Assembly (NCBI GenBank): GCA_003586115.2
Contig: QVOM02000053.1
Span: 1,037,658 to 1,101,657 of the forward strand
Direction: 5' to 3'
Length of the DNA: 64,000 nucleotides
Source: Salvator merianae
Taxonomy: Eukaryota; Chordata; Lepidosauria; Squamata; Teiidae
This document shows, piece by piece, positions 1-13,340 of this stretch; position 1 is the stretch's first letter, and the number at the start of each line of letters is the position of its first letter. The notes below the pieces were generated by a model. That model ran no database searches and was not told where the DNA came from. It worked only from the letters and a program-made list of their open reading frames with translations. A program made the translations under genes and the position numbers.

Positions 1-3000
1 GATTCACACCTATTAGGCTGGATTAAAGATGCCCTAAACCTGGCAAAATTACATGAAGGGCAGGAAAAGGCAAGGAAAACCGACAGCGGTCATGAAACTG
101 GAAAACGGCCAACTGCTTGAAAGCTGCAAATAGTGATAGGTCCAAATTCGGATAGAAATCTGTTAACTCTGAAAATTCACATTTTCTGAGCTTCCAGGCT
201 TAGGGATCTGGTCCATCCCTTGGTGCACACTATTGGACAGGCCACAAATGATTCTCTCTGTGCTTTATGAGCCAGTGCTGAGGCTGAAAAAATTCGTCTG
301 GCTTTCGGGGACAAGCAGCTGCTCCCCGGTAGGCATGGCTCCCTGTCCTCAAGGCCAACAACACAGCATCCAGCTATGCAAACTTCAAGCGCTGCTGGGT
401 GGATTGTGCAAAACTGGGAGACACTGCACACATTTCCTCAGTTTGGGATGTTTTTGCACAACAGCTTTGATTTGCTCAGCACAGAGTGAATAAATAAAAC
501 TAATATGACACCGGATGGTGTGAAACTGCAGCTAGGATAGAAAGACGCTCCTCCTTAAAAGCAAAGGAGAGTGAATTTAACATTTAAAAAGAGCCTTTCT
601 GAGCCGGGCAATCTCCACGGCTGGGCTTACTCATGAGCCGCACCAACGGCCAGCTGGTGGGGGCAGCAACCACCTGCAAGCAACCACCCACGGAGGCGGT
701 GTACCCACGGACGCACCTCCCAGGGGTCTGAGGTGGGCCCCAGGAGTTTGAGAGGACCATCCAGTTTCTTGGAGTTTCTTCTACTGCCCTGGCAGTTCTG
801 ATCCGCAGGCTGCCACTGCATGGGGTGGCAGCAATACGCTGGCATGTCTGAGAATGCATCGGCCTACGATCGGGAAGGCGTCCCCGTGGAGGTGCTTGGA
901 CCACGTTGGGAGCTCTGTGCCAGTTTTGCTAAGGCACCCCCTGCCCACGCGCTCCCCCAGGACCCGAGCAAGGGGGCCCTTTCTCCATGTCACACTTGTA
1001 ACTTGCAAGACAAAGCACCGGTGGGGCGGGAAAGCACCCTTCACGTTCTTCCATGTCACATCTGCAAGGGCTTCGGTGCCTAGAAGTCTTTCACCCCCTG
1101 GAGGTGACAAGAGATGACAAACTCTGAATCCTTTTCCCGCTCTGCCTTCCCTTTCGTTTGGCATAAGAGCCTTCTCAGAGCCCCCCGCTTTTCCTAGCGG
1201 CTGCTCACTTCCCTGACACGCTCGTGCTTCCGACTCCATCGCGAGCCAGAGACACGGAGAACATTAATTTCAGCAATTATGTGATTAATATTTAACTCTT
1301 CGGTAATATTTGTGCTATTTATAATTTATCTGTTTACCCTCATTAAAAATGGAAGCTGTAGACAGTTCCTCTGCCCCGTGTCAAATGGTTTCATAATTGT
1401 GCATTTATGGAAAACATGCCCTGAAAGGTGTCCTTTTGGATTTTTACTTGTCTGGCCGCCCCGAGCGCACGGTTCTCGCGCTGCTCCGCTGCTCCACTTT
1501 CTCCTGCACGTTGCCTGCTTTCTCCCACACTCCGGCTGTTGGATCCCAGACACAACAGGGGCGGCAAAGTGAAGTTGACAAGATCTCTGAGGCTTCTCTG
1601 CACTTGATATGGAGTCTGTCAGTTGTACTTTGCTCTGCGGCTTGGATGCTGAGCTCAAGTGGCAGAGGTGGGAAACCGGGACGTGGCCAAGCTGGAAAGG
1701 AGGTCTGGGCGTGAGGGGGCGGCAGGAGAAGCCCAAGGGGAGGGCTGGGGGCTTCTGCGGGGCAAAGGTTTTGTCCAGGGTAGCGCCTAAAACCACACAA
1801 CTGTGCAAAAGGTGAGAGGAGTGCCAAATACCCCTCAAAGAATGCCTATAGGTGCATGCAAAAGAACCATTTCCCCTCCCCAGGTGATTTCCTTGAATTT
1901 TGCGTTTCCTGTGGCTGTTTTGCAGATTTTGCAGCCCCAGAAACAAAACGTGATGTAAGCAAGGGAAAGATGAAAAAAGGAATTTCTTGCTGCCCAGGGA
2001 ACACAGCCAAATTCCCGGGCGTGGACTGCCAGCCAGGACCTGGACCTGGACCTGGACCCAGAAGTCAGGTCGTGTATACTGTATATGGTCAGCAACTCTA
2101 GGATTTGACTTTGCTTGGGGGCAATGCAACAGACATACCACTGCCACGCTGGATGTGCCATCCTGCTCTGCAAAAAGGTCACCCTGGTGGCCTTTGGGGT
2201 GGGAAGTGTCCACATTTGGAGAGATGCCATGCAGATGCTCCACCCCAGCTCACCCTGTGCCGGTCGTTATCCCTCACCTAGATGGTGTCTCTGTGTTGAG
2301 CTCTGACAGCCGTACTTCACAACAGGAAAGACCGCTCCCCTAATGATCTTGATATCTGTTGTCAAGGAAATGTCCTGACCCTTCCTGCTAATGAGCAAAT
2401 GCCCTACTTAGAATCACCTGGTCTTTGCAGCTTGGCATAAGCTCAAGTTGTTTCTGATTGCCTTCCACGGATTCTTAGGGGGTAAATAAAAATGGAGGCA
2501 AGCCCCACTACACCAGCTCGCATACTGTCTCAAATGATGAATTCCTGGCCCAGCGATGGCAATGACCAGAGAACTGCAGCATCCAACGGATACTGGGATA
2601 GTAAAACAAGCCTTCATAAAATCAAGAGTGCATATGCATCAAGAGGCAACTGCAGACGCGGAATTGTTTTAATGGGCGCTACCTGCGTGATACCAGATCC
2701 ACAGGGGAGAGGGGAAAAATGGGGGGGGGTCTTATCCACCTAAGTTGGCCAGTGTGTGGGGGGTGTTATTCCACATTGGCTATGATTCTATAAAGATGGA
2801 AGTCATTGTGGTTCGGTCCTTTTATATTTGGACAAGCTGGAGGATATGGAGTCTGTTTTGATAAAACGGTGTGACTGTGCTCTAAGGTGCAATTCCAGCT
2901 GGTCTCACCAGGTAAGCAGCTTTTGCACCTCTAATTTTTCTAATAACTCTGTGCTCCTGCCTTTTGACTTTGATGCTAGAATGCCACAGGAACTCCTCCG

Positions 3001-3470
3001 CACAAACCGATTGCTGCTTCTTCACCGCTTTTGAAGGATATTGCATCCACTAACTTTTATGCACCTGGAGGAATGACTGGATCTATTACTACCATTGCGA
3101 TGTAATACTTTTATACTTTCCTGTGCAGATGAGAATATCTATTTTTGCCATAGATTGGAGCGGGGCTATAAGCCATCAATACATATTTTCAAAAGTCAAC
3201 GCACCAACGGGAGAAGCATATATATATATTTTGTCAAGTTCAAGTGACAACAGATCAGAGGTCGAAAGAGAATTTAGGGAGGCACGTGGCTCAGGGCTGT
3301 ATTTGAATAATCAATAGAGGTTTATAAAAATAAAATGTTGAAGACACTTTTGGACAGGAAAAAGTCGGAGAAGGCTTCTTAGATACCGAGTCAGAGAGAA
3401 GAGCGCATTTAGCATAATGAACCTCGCAAAACCCTGACGGATAACAACTGGGTTCTCAAATGTCCAATGT

Positions 3471-3770
3471 GCCATTTCTGCACTGACATGGAGGTGGATA
3501 GCTCCAGAGGACCAGATCAGCTGCAGCAGTCCGCTGCCCGATCGGGCCCTCCTGTCCCCAAACACGGCTGTCTGCGTTTGGATGTCTGGCCCCAAAGATC
3601 TCTTCGCTCTGGGTCGACAACACCGTCTGCGTGGTGACAGCTGTTCCAGCCCAATCCCTGCATTGGCCCCGCTGCTTCTGGGAGCTTCAGAGCTGGCCTC
3701 CAAGGTTACGATGGCCAGGGACTAAAGTTCCCGCCCTCAGAGCCCCTGGGGGACCCTGTTTTGGTGGTGC
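3471..3770. mobile_element. Family-A inverted-repeat element, diverged
   Basis: It begins GCCATTTCTGCACTGACATG and ends with GGACCCTGTTTTGGTGGTGC, both typical of the family. The middle is diverged and the right terminus is not resolved. Confidence 0.45.
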
Positions 3771-4049
3771 AGTTTGGATTACACCACCTGGTTAAAACAT
3801 TCCCCTTCGTCAGGGCCTTTGATGCTTAGCTTCATCTGAGGGTTGTCCTGTCAGGGAAGGAGGATTATGTTTTAAACATGCTTTAGGAATATTCCATATA
3901 TTTTGTCTTTTTGTTGTTGTTGTGACGCACTCTGGGACCTTTGGGTGAAGAGCAAGATCAGGCCCCTTCCTTAGTCAGACTGACCCACATGAGCCATGTT
4001 CACGGCATCTATAGAAGAGCAGTGAATGTTGCATCTGAATGTTGTACAA

Positions 4050-4450
4050 GCAGGTAATTTTTTTATGTTTATTCTTTTAAAAAAACATCCTGTTTTATAA
4101 CCACATGGCGGCTGCAGAGCCAGCGAGATCCCTCTGCTCTTTTATGTTTCAAGTAACACAGATTTGGGATGTAAAAATCAGCGCCTGGGTAAGCAATTCC
4201 CACTAAAACAAATCTCCCGACCCATACCTCCACGTTCCTTTGCCTCTCCAAGGGCCCAGCTCTGCAGGGGGGAGGATCTCTCCCTGTTCCCAAAGCGCCA
4301 GGATTTGAAGACACCGAAAGCCCAGAAGGATTCGCCCATTGCACATATATTTAAAAATCTCAGCTCCAAGTTCCTGTCTCTTTCCTTCTACTCGTTTTGC
4401 TCCTTGCAATATCCACCCCTCCTCTCCTCCTCCTTTTAGGGGCAACAGAA
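4050..4450 (+). repeat. Duplicated block, copy A
   Basis: Positions 4083-4187 match 47335-47439 with one visible mismatch over 105 bp (GGCGGCTG against GGTGGCTG). Similarity continues, much weaker, to about 4450. Small indels relative to copy B break any shared reading frame, so it is unlikely to code. No terminal inverted repeat or target-site duplication was seen. Confidence 0.8.
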
Positions 4451-4668
4451 GCAAGCTACCAGTATTGCATTTCTCTGCCTAAGGGTTCTGTGTCTAGAAA
4501 CCCAGTCTGGGAACAAATCACAAAAGAGTTACCAGCCAGGGGGAAAAAAGAAAGAAAAAAGAATCCTACCCTGCTAGCAAATGCTAAAGGAGAAGGAAGA
4601 GTTGTGTTCCAGCAAGCTTTTGTGGGTGGGTGGGTGGATGGATGGATGGTTGGATGGATAGATGCACA

Positions 4669-4724
4669 GAAGGAAGGAAGGAAGGAAGGAAGGAAGGAAG
4701 GAAGGAAGGAAGGAAGGAAGGAAG
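4669..4724 (+). repeat. (GAAG)n microsatellite
   Basis: A near-perfect GAAG tetranucleotide run of about 56 bp, preceded by GGGT and GGAT short runs from 4624. Confidence 0.95.
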
Positions 4725-4737
4725 GTTGATGCACCGC

Positions 4738-4981
4738 AGCGCACCACCACCACCTAGGGGCTCTGAGGCTAGGAATGAAAGTTCCTAGTCCTTTAGAGTG
4801 CTTGGAGGCCAGACCCGAAACTTGTGCAGGCTTTGGGGCTGGTGCGGGGGCTGGTCTGGACCAGCGCTATCGTGCAGATGGCACTGTTCCAGACCATGCC
4901 TTTCCGTGGTCTGAGCCAGTGGGCCTGGCTGGTCCTGACCCATTGGTTTGGACCACAGAGAGGTGAGTGCAGAAAGGTCCT
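4738..4981. mobile_element. Family-A inverted-repeat element, right half
   Basis: It ends in GAGGTGAGTGCAGAAAGGTCC and shares GGTCTGGACCAGCGC, GTGCAGATGGCACTGTTCCAG and AGTTCCTAGTCCTTTAGAGTG-like segments with the copies at 8340 and 44755. Confidence 0.6.
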
Positions 4982-6710
4982 TTGCTTCTGAATGCTTTTG
5001 GCTTGCAATGTCAGATTGGGCCACTGACTTACAAGATTGACAGAGTTTCATCTCCCTGGTGCTGTTGACCACTGCTGGCAGACTGGCTCTCCCTCTGGTG
5101 GCTCCACTGGCCTGCCCTGGTTGACTGGGCTTTCCTCCCTGATGCTGTTGGCTTACACTGGCAGACGGGGGCTGTGTGAGGCGTTAACATCTGGCAGGCC
5201 TCTGGCTGGCCAGGGGTGGGGGTGGTCAAATGCCAGCACACTGGATATACCATCCTCCTGCCCCTTCTGATAAAAGGAGTGCCCCAACTTTAAACTGCTA
5301 ATCAAGTATTCTCAGGTTGCTCCTCTCGGTGAAACCAGCACAGGGACATTGGGAAGCCCCCATCATCCCATATGGACCCTTTGGTGCACATTGTACGCTG
5401 CATTACTCCACGCTGATTCCATCCAATCCCATAAGGGGCTCCCTTTGGATGGAGCCTGGGCCTCCCCTCTCCGGTGCCACTGACTTGCATTACTAGACCG
5501 ATCCTCCATAGTTCCCATAAACCCCAGTTTTCCGTAGGTGGCAATTTCCTGCATAGTACATGGTGGTTTGCGGGAACCAGAGTCTGATGCGAGGGATGGC
5601 TAAATAAAATACACCAATAACAAACTCGAGGAATTGATTGCCATGAGGTGAGGCACTGACTTTAGAAGAGACAAAGAGTCAGTGCATGCCTTTGCAGAGG
5701 ACAGGGCTGTCGCCCACCGTGTGTGACGGAACGGCGCCTTCCTGTGACTCTGGCCCGCTTCTGCGCTTCCCCAAGGCACGTGCCTGCTGTGGGTAGAAGC
5801 AAAAAACATGGCGACTGCATTCCTTATGCTCAGAAGCCCACAAATTATATCCCACAAGCATTACAGCAGCCTGCGTTGTTTTCCCTTGAACGGTTCCCGC
5901 GCTGTGGCTGGAAAGGATCCGCGCACATCAAACCCGAGCGCGTGGAGACATTTCACCGCAAACGCGTTCAAAGGCTACTGATCAAGAGGTAACGCTGCGT
6001 CTCCTGAATTTTTACAGTGACCTCAGGATATGATTTCCACTGAAGTGCACCTTATCTTTATCTCTCTCTATGTCCTCCAGGAGCAAGCCATATGCAGAGG
6101 ATTAAAACAGAAATCAATATAGGAGAAGCCCTTTCCTTCAGAGCAGAATCTGATTGTTATTAGAGAACATGCAGGAGGGGAGGAAAAAAGAAAAACCTCC
6201 TTTCAGTTGAGTTTGCCTAAAACCCATGAAAACTGAGATGCTTCCATCAGTAGTGGCGCTTCCATGTGGGCAGGGGGGTTCCCTAGGCCTGGTGCCTCCA
6301 CGCGTTTATTAGTTATTTGCAGAAGCAGAACGCTGGGAGAAGCCAAGAGGGCCAAGCAGAATTACGGCTGCTTCCGCACTTGCCTGTGGAATGGCCCAGC
6401 GTGGGGATTGGGCCTCTTCCGGGCCTCGCTCTTCCGGACTCTGGTGCGGACTAGAGAGGCCCTGCTCCCCTCCCCTGCTGACGCTGCCCTGGCTTCGTTC
6501 TTCTAACTCTGCCCTCAGGAGGGCAGGTTTTCACCCTTTCACCCCTCCAGCGTTTCTGCTCCCCCCCAAGTATTTACTGCATGCTTACATGGTACACTTA
6601 AGCATTTCCAGCTGATGGTTGTGGTCAAACGTCTGAAACGTAGGCTGCTTCCAGACAACGAGAGGAAAATGTGGGATTGCGCTTTGATCCTGCAACTGCA
6701 ACTAGGACAA

Positions 6711-6815
6711 CCTGCTGCGGCAGTACCGAGGCCCGGAGGCCCCGCCAACAACCTTGGTGCACTTTGCGCGGGGCACGAACACCCAAGCTTAAAGCCGGCA
6801 GCCGCCGCTAAAACC
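6711..6815 (+). repeat. Second duplicated GC-rich block, copy A
   Basis: The segment contains GAGGCCCGGAGGCCCCGC followed by GCGAACACCC-like and GCTTAAAGCC motifs, in the same order as at 49182-49285. Similarity is roughly three quarters by eye. It could be a dispersed repeat or part of an old duplication. Confidence 0.6.
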
Positions 6816-7329
6816 TGGGCATCTGAACCTTGCCTGGCGTCAGTTCTAAATCTCTTTTGATGACCCTTCCCAGTGCCCAGTGCTGCCAGCTAAAGTTTTT
6901 AGAAGACCTACAATTTAAAAGACCTGCCATCGGGTGGCTGCTGTGTGCTTTGCAAATAGCTGCGCAGGAGGCATGGATTCAACCGACTGTAATTCTCATG
7001 CATGGAAAAACAAGTGTGGGGAAACTTCACAGGCTGACATTCTGCCTGCCTCACTGGCTGCACAAGTTGGTGATTCATTCTGCACCTTCTACCCCGTCTG
7101 CAAACAGGTTGGAGAGAAGGAAAATGGAGTTTCTGCACCACTCAGTTGTCTTGAGGAGGGAATCTGAACAAACGTTACGTATGCTCAGCCCCCTTTTTTT
7201 ACACAGCCCATTACAGGTGAAGAAATCTGTCCCCTTCTCTAACTGGTTTCCCCACCTGCAAAAGAGGCCACAAATCTATAGAAGATAAAATGGGTATGCA
7301 AATTTGTACCCTCTTTTACCCATGATTAT

Positions 7330-7505
7330 ATGAAATCGTGCACAGTGTGGAACAAGCGGATCAAGGATTTTTTCCCCTCTATCACGCAACACTCTATGAA
7401 GCTGATGGGCAGGAGAGAGGACCGACAAGGGGAAGTATTTTTTCACCCAGAGAGTCATTGGCCTATGGAATTTACTAGAAGAGGTATATATCTCCCCTAG
7501 ATACA
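7330..7505 (+). mobile_element. CR1-type LINE 3' fragment
   Basis: It contains the CR1-like segment GGACCGACAAGGGGAAGTAT then TTTCACCCAGAGAGTCATTG and CTATGGAATTTACTAGAAGA, in the usual order for the 3' region. Confidence 0.5.
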
Positions 7506-8339
7506 TATAAATAAATAAACCTGTACGTGCCTATAAATAAAATCCTGAGAGGTCTTTGTAGCATAACGAAGATGTGCAGGTTTCATCTTCGGCAGCAAAA
7601 ATGACTCTACTTCCCACGCACTGCTGTGCAACAGAAGCACAAGACGGCTTGGGATGCACAAGAAGCCATTAAAATTCAGCCTGTGCCCGCTGATTTAAAA
7701 GGATGGCAACTGCAGAATTAAGAAAATTAACTCTGATGATCATGTTTCTAACCTGTTCTTTGGAGAAGGAGAAAGGTTTAGATCGAATAGATTTTTTTAA
7801 AAAAATCTGCTCAACATTGAACGAATGTTTCGTTCCATGCGTAAAGCGTTTTTCTTATGGATTGTCACACTAACATTTCTTCATTTCCTGGTTCTGTAGA
7901 AACATATAAAAAAAGAATGGATTTGTTTTTGTTAGTGCACAATCACAATGTAAATGTGCAGCTTGTAAGGTTTCTTGGATGCACACAGTGGGATTGTGGG
8001 CGATGCTGAGAAATTTCTGCAAAGACACAAGGAGCTGGAGAGCAACAATCTGTTTTCTTACTTCTGCCTGCAGAATAGAAACTGTTGCAAAAATTGTGGC
8101 TAAAGTACGAAAACAGTTTTCTTCCCTTGCCTACTTCTGGTCTTAATTTAGCAGGGCTGTACCCTGACGGCCTTTCTCCACTCACTCTTGGGATGGAGAA
8201 TGACGTAGGCTGAGGGCTTCCCACCTGTGCTGTGCTCGGGGTCGAGGGATGCCACGCCCCCCTCTCCTACGCTCCATCTGCCCTGGGTGGAACGTAATCC
8301 TGATGGCGGAGGAGTGCAGATGGCATGCCTCTGTGTTCA

Positions 8340-8598
8340 GGACTAATGGGGAACCCGTTTCAACAGCACACCCAAGGGCACCACCAAAATGGCTTTTCTG
8401 GTAGCTCCGAGTCTGGGAACTTCTGTTCTTTGCCCTTCGGAACCCTCAGAGATCAGCCCTGCAGCTCAAGCAAAATTTGAAGCTCAGGTGGGGGCTGGTT
8501 TGGACCAGGCCAGGCATGCAGATGGCGCTGCTCCAGACCGTGATCTGGACCGCTGGGTCTTGCTGGTGCAGACCCACTGATCCAGAAAGGCCCTCGAT
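8340..8598. mobile_element. Family-A inverted-repeat element, partial
   Basis: It contains GGAACCCGTTTCAACAGCAC, GGTAGCTCCGAGTCTGGGAAC, TTTGGACCAGGCCAGGC and GCAGATGGCGCTGCTCCAGAC, ending GATCCAGAAAGGCCC. Confidence 0.6.
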
Positions 8599-9232
8599 CT
8601 CCGGAAAGTTCCAACACTTGGGACCATGGAAGTGCTCCTGACTAGCCAAGGGTCATCCCTGAGCATGGGAGCTAATGGTGCATCCAGGTGCAGCCCCCCC
8701 GGTCTACCCCCCCAGCGCAGGCTCCCCCTCTGCCCGCCACACTGCACCAGCTGGCTCTACGCCCTCATTTGCTTATGGGGATAACTGTGGCCGACCTTTC
8801 CGGGCTGCTGTAAGAAAGACCTTTGCGAAATATCTCAAACTATGGAAAGGGTGAATATTACTGATGTGGTGTATTAGAGACGCAGCTCCGATTTTTTTTA
8901 AAGGAAACAGGAGCTCATACTGAACATTCCATGTTGTTATTCGGCAATGTTAAAAAAGAACGGCAACGCCATTTCTTTAAGGCTTCTCGAACTTCTTTCA
9001 AAAGTTCTACCAACTTCTATTTTCACCAAAAGTGCAAAAGAAAGCAAAACGCACCCTGTTTTCTCAGCTGAAGTCAAACGCTGTGCTATTTTAGCAAGTT
9101 AATTCAGCTGTGACTTATCTGTGCTGTTATCACTTCTTCAGCTAAACTGCTCGGGACTTCTAACATAAAATAATACCTACAGTATGTTATATCAATAAAG
9201 GAACAAGACAGACACAGTACACTGGTAAACTC

Positions 9233-9570
9233 TGTTTCATGAGTGCCCCACATGGCTGGTGACCCAAATATCTAAAGAAACGCCTTCTTCCATATTGACC
9301 TGCCCATGCCTTAATATCTCCAGGGGAGGCCCCTTGGTTGTACCCTACTTTCAACAGCTAAAGGGGGGGCACCTGGGATAGTGGCATCTCAGTGGTGGCC
9401 CCCAGACCATGGAATAGTCTTTCCCCACCGAGGTGCACCAGGCACCTTCACTTCTCATGTTCAGAAGATCAATGAAGACACACCTATTTATTCTGCCTTT
9501 GGCCAAGGGAACATCTTCCCCTCCCCACTTTAAGGCATTGTTATTGTTTTTAGTGGGCTGGTTTTACAAT
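9233..9570 (+). mobile_element. Probable CR1/L2-type LINE 3' region
   Basis: It contains CATGGAATAGTCTTTCCCC, GAGGTGCACCAGGCACCTTC and GAAGACACACCTATTTATTC, the order seen in reptile CR1/L2 3' untranslated regions. There is no coding capacity. Confidence 0.4.
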
Positions 9571-11186
9571 TTGTTTTTATTACTGCAATCCACCATGAGA
9601 CAATGCAAACAAACGAATTAAACCAAAGGGGATCAGAATGCAGACACAAACAGGAACACACCTCAGGATGCCAGAGAAGGGCGCTATTTCAATTAAATGC
9701 TTCATCTTCTCATAGGCCTGTGTAAAAAATACTCCTTCTGATAATGGGCGCGCTAAGGACTGCTCCCCCTGCATCAGCTGCGTGGGTTTGAGATTGCAGA
9801 GGCTTATTAAGATTAACCCCTCCTAAATTAAACCAAGGAATTCACTTTTCAGAAGTTTCATTGTTCCCTATTTCATCGTTGCTGCTCCTCTTAAATAACT
9901 CCAGGATGGAGAATACATTTTAAATGCTGCCAGTCGGATTCTTCCCCCACGCCCATTTCTTTTTCGCTTTAATCATGAAACAGATGTTTGGAACTACGGC
10001 ACTTTCTCCGTTCTCTCTGCATTATACTAGTGGGTTTTAAACCTGTTACCTTCAAGGAATTCTTTCCATACTGTTCTTGTGGCTGCTGGACAGAGGGTCT
10101 TTGTTGCAAAGGATTCTGGGACTGCAGAAAGCTAATTGTGAGCTGTGCATGATTTCAGGCAAGCTTCTTTTGGGAACGGAGTGCATACTCTTTGCCTGAA
10201 AATCCGGGATGCTGCCCCTGGGCTTCCCAGACATAAGATCCATTCATTTTGCATGCCATGGGTCATACGGCCACCCTACACAAACCAAGAAACAGCCCTA
10301 CAGTACAATACATGCTGTAGTTGGGGGCGGGGGGAGAAACAAGTGTCCTGTAGCAGTGACTGAAAAAAAATGCTCTGCTTCCCTTCTTTTGTCAAACTCC
10401 AGATAAACACATCTCTGTAAACTGGGGAAGGCAGGGGTTAATTCATGTTCTTCATAGGAAATGCAGTGAGCACTTCAGGTCACCAAAATCCTTAATTTTA
10501 TCAAATCCTGGAATGAAACCCCAACCACCTGCACTTTAACACAGAGCAGCTTTCAAGATCTGTCCTAGAAATGTAAGGCCTATCTGTGTGGAATCAACAC
10601 AGAGGGGCCAATAACTTCTAAATGAAAAGAGGTCCAGCCACATCTGGGATACTCCACTGTAGCCCTCCACAAATTCCTGAACTACAACTCCCCAAATCCC
10701 TTGCAAACAGCTGGGCTGATGGCAGCTGCTCTTGAAGGGGGTGCCATTGAGTGCCCCTGATTTGCAGGGACACATCTTGAGAATAAAATCTCTCTCTCCA
10801 TATTCTAGAAGCAGTGATTACATTTTTATCACCTCTCTTCTCTTTTAGCCTGCCAAGACAGACACTAAACTTCCCTGAGCAAACATCATAATTGCAGGCA
10901 GTCATCACGTTGCAATTTCTGCAGGACGCAGAATGAGGCGCTGGTGCTTTCTGCCGCTGACAGGCACTGCGTAAGCCCTGCCCACCCAGTTCTATATCCC
11001 TGCCTCTCCCACACATCTGTGTCTCCTGACTACCTGTGCACAGGTGCAGCTGCAGGCGTGGTGTCCACAGGATACGCGTTTGTGGTAGGAAGCAGCAGCA
11101 AGCATAGTGTTGGCCACCAACTGCCTCCGTGTGGATGGAACACACACAGCCAAGCCCACACGCAGGAGTTGCTCAGACGCAGGTGA

Positions 11187-11525
11187 CAGGGATGGGCATG
11201 GATAAAACTTGCATGTTCGTTTCGCTGTCAAAGTAAAAATGTGTTTTTTCACTTTGCTGGCGAAGCATAACATCGGAAAAATGTTTTTTTTTGCAATGGC
11301 TTTTACACTTTTCGCAGATAAAAATACCATTTTGCCCATTGAAAATGCCCTTTTTGTGGGCAAAAGCACAGTGAAAATATAAATATTCTATCGAATTTTG
11401 GAGTCAGGTTCAATTCAAAGTTTTGGAAATGTGAAAAAAGCGCATTTTCGTTTCGACACGAATATTCGCGAATATGAAATATTTGATCGAATTTGTGAAT
11501 GTGAATTGAATTTTGCACATCTCTA
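11187..11525. mobile_element. Non-autonomous hAT-type element with 8-bp target duplication
   Basis: The left end is CAGGGATGGGCA and the right end is TGCACATCTCTA, an imperfect terminal inverted repeat. The flanks GCAGGTGA (11179-11186) and GCAGGTGG (11526-11533) match at 7 of 8 bases, as expected of hAT insertions. The interior is AT-rich with TTCG/CGAA motifs in inverted arrangement and no coding capacity. Confidence 0.75.
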
Positions 11526-12334
11526 GCAGGTGGAGGAACTGGTGTCCTGTAGACACTGACGGACACTGCCTTTGATCGTCTCTGACTACGATGGCTGATC
11601 AGCAAGGAGCGGGCGAGACCTGCCGCCCAGGGACTTATGGAAGATCTCGGCTCTCCCATTCATGCACTGAAAAGTTCCCGCCATTAGGTACTAATAGACT
11701 CAGGGCACTATCCAGCACACCCTGCCACCTGCTCCGGCTCCCTGTGCGTTATGCTAACAATCACAAGGCTTGAAATTAAGCATCCGGCTCATCGTCACAT
11801 TATGCATTTGACAGACATTGGAAATGGCTGTCAAGAAGGTGTGAAACAGCCCCTAAGGACTGAGGGCAAACTTGGTGTCCATCCTGTAGACCTGGGAAGA
11901 AACTTCACCGCCGCATTCTGCTCACATAACTCATTAAAAGCCACTGGGGTTTTCTTGATGAACCGAACGCATACAGGGGCTTGCAAAGGAACCCTACTTC
12001 TGTATCTAGCGCCAGATCCTTATAGCTGGTATTAAAGTTGGATGCCTCGAGGGTCCAGTCAGTGCTTCCAGGAGTCCATTCAGCTATAAAATCTATGAAT
12101 TATTGCAAAGGATAATCAAGGCTCTGCTAATGGCAATCCATTTCACGCCATCGCTGAACTTGAATTCCTTTTCTGCCTTATCTGCTAGATGCTGACATGC
12201 GCTCGTGTACACAACAAACCCTGCCCGTCTCGTACAAAGGAAGACTTGCCAGCTCCAAGCTTAATTACAGCACCTGGTCAGAAGACCTTCTTCCCAAGAA
12301 ATCCAGCTTTCTTACAGCACAAATAACCAGATAG

Positions 12335-13340
12335 ATTGCCCAAGAGAAAAGCAGGAACCTGCCTGCTAGAACCGCATAAAACCCTAACAGAGAGGGTCAA
12401 AGGAACTGCTGAATATCTAACAGCTGGAACAGAATACCTCTGTCAAAGGATCCCTCATGGCCCACGGCTACCACAGCCAGGATATCCACCAGGCCACGAA
12501 CCCCAGCAAAACCCAGAAGCAACCAAAACCAAAAGAGGAAAAAGGCAAAGGGAAAACACTCCTGCCCTACATTCAACAGGTGACAGACTGCATAGGCAAA
12601 TGACTAAACAGAGAAGGGATCAAAAGAGTCTTCAAACCAACTACAAAAATTGGCCAGATGTACAAACCAGCCAAAGAGAGACCTGACCCCCACTGCACCC
12701 CAGGCATTTGCAAAATACCGTGTGAATGTGGGCAGGTTTACACAGGGATGACCATTTGCATTAGAGAGAAAAGGCAAATGTGAGCATGAGAGATATGCAC
12801 GCATTGTACAGGCTGACAAATCTGCAGAAGCGGAACACGCACGGACTGGAAACCAGAAGACTCTGTTTGAACCCACAGAAGCGACAGCCAGAGCTAAGGG
12901 GTTCCACAAACTGATTACAAGGGAAGAAGCCACTGAAATAAAACAACACCCACACGACCCTAACAGGGACTCAGGACTAGGAAGCTTCTCTTCAAAACCA
13001 AACAAAACAGACCCTCAATGGCAGAGGAAACACACAATAGCCCAAGGCTAGCAACTGCACAGCAAAGCACAACACATCATCAAGGACTGTGCAAATGGAC
13101 CACAACCAGAAAAGGACCGATGACTCATTGGCAATAACCACACAGAGGACCAAAGCACCACAAGTGCATGCCAGCAACCCAACAGTCATTTGGCAACATC
13201 TATGAGAAGGGTGACAAGGTCCACATGAGACCATCAGTCGCCTCTGATCCTCTGAAGATGGGGATCGCAGTCATATCTGAAAGCTTAGTTTCAAAGCAGA
13301 ACTATGGATCAGAGCACAACAAGCCCAAAACTGCGACAAG
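12335..13340 (+). mobile_element. Penelope-like retroelement remnant (3' part, GIY-YIG domain)
   Basis: Broken frames on the plus strand contain typical Penelope-like signatures in order: a LPYIQ-VTDCIGK-GIKRVFKPTTKIGQMYKPAK linker around 12567-12670, then GICKIPCECGQVYTGMT at about 12700-12755, the start of the GIY-YIG endonuclease, followed by an HKLITREEATEIKQHP segment near 12905-12950 and NRDSGL. The trailing CCTCTGAAGATG segment near 13250 fits the 3' region of these elements. Frameshifts and stops show that it is dead. The reverse transcriptase core is missing or too decayed to see. Confidence 0.85.

Noticed and set aside
1326..2243. 305-codon minus-strand open frame
   Set aside because: No recognisable domain, no splice context, and a different register from any KCTD15 sequence. 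Treated as chance.
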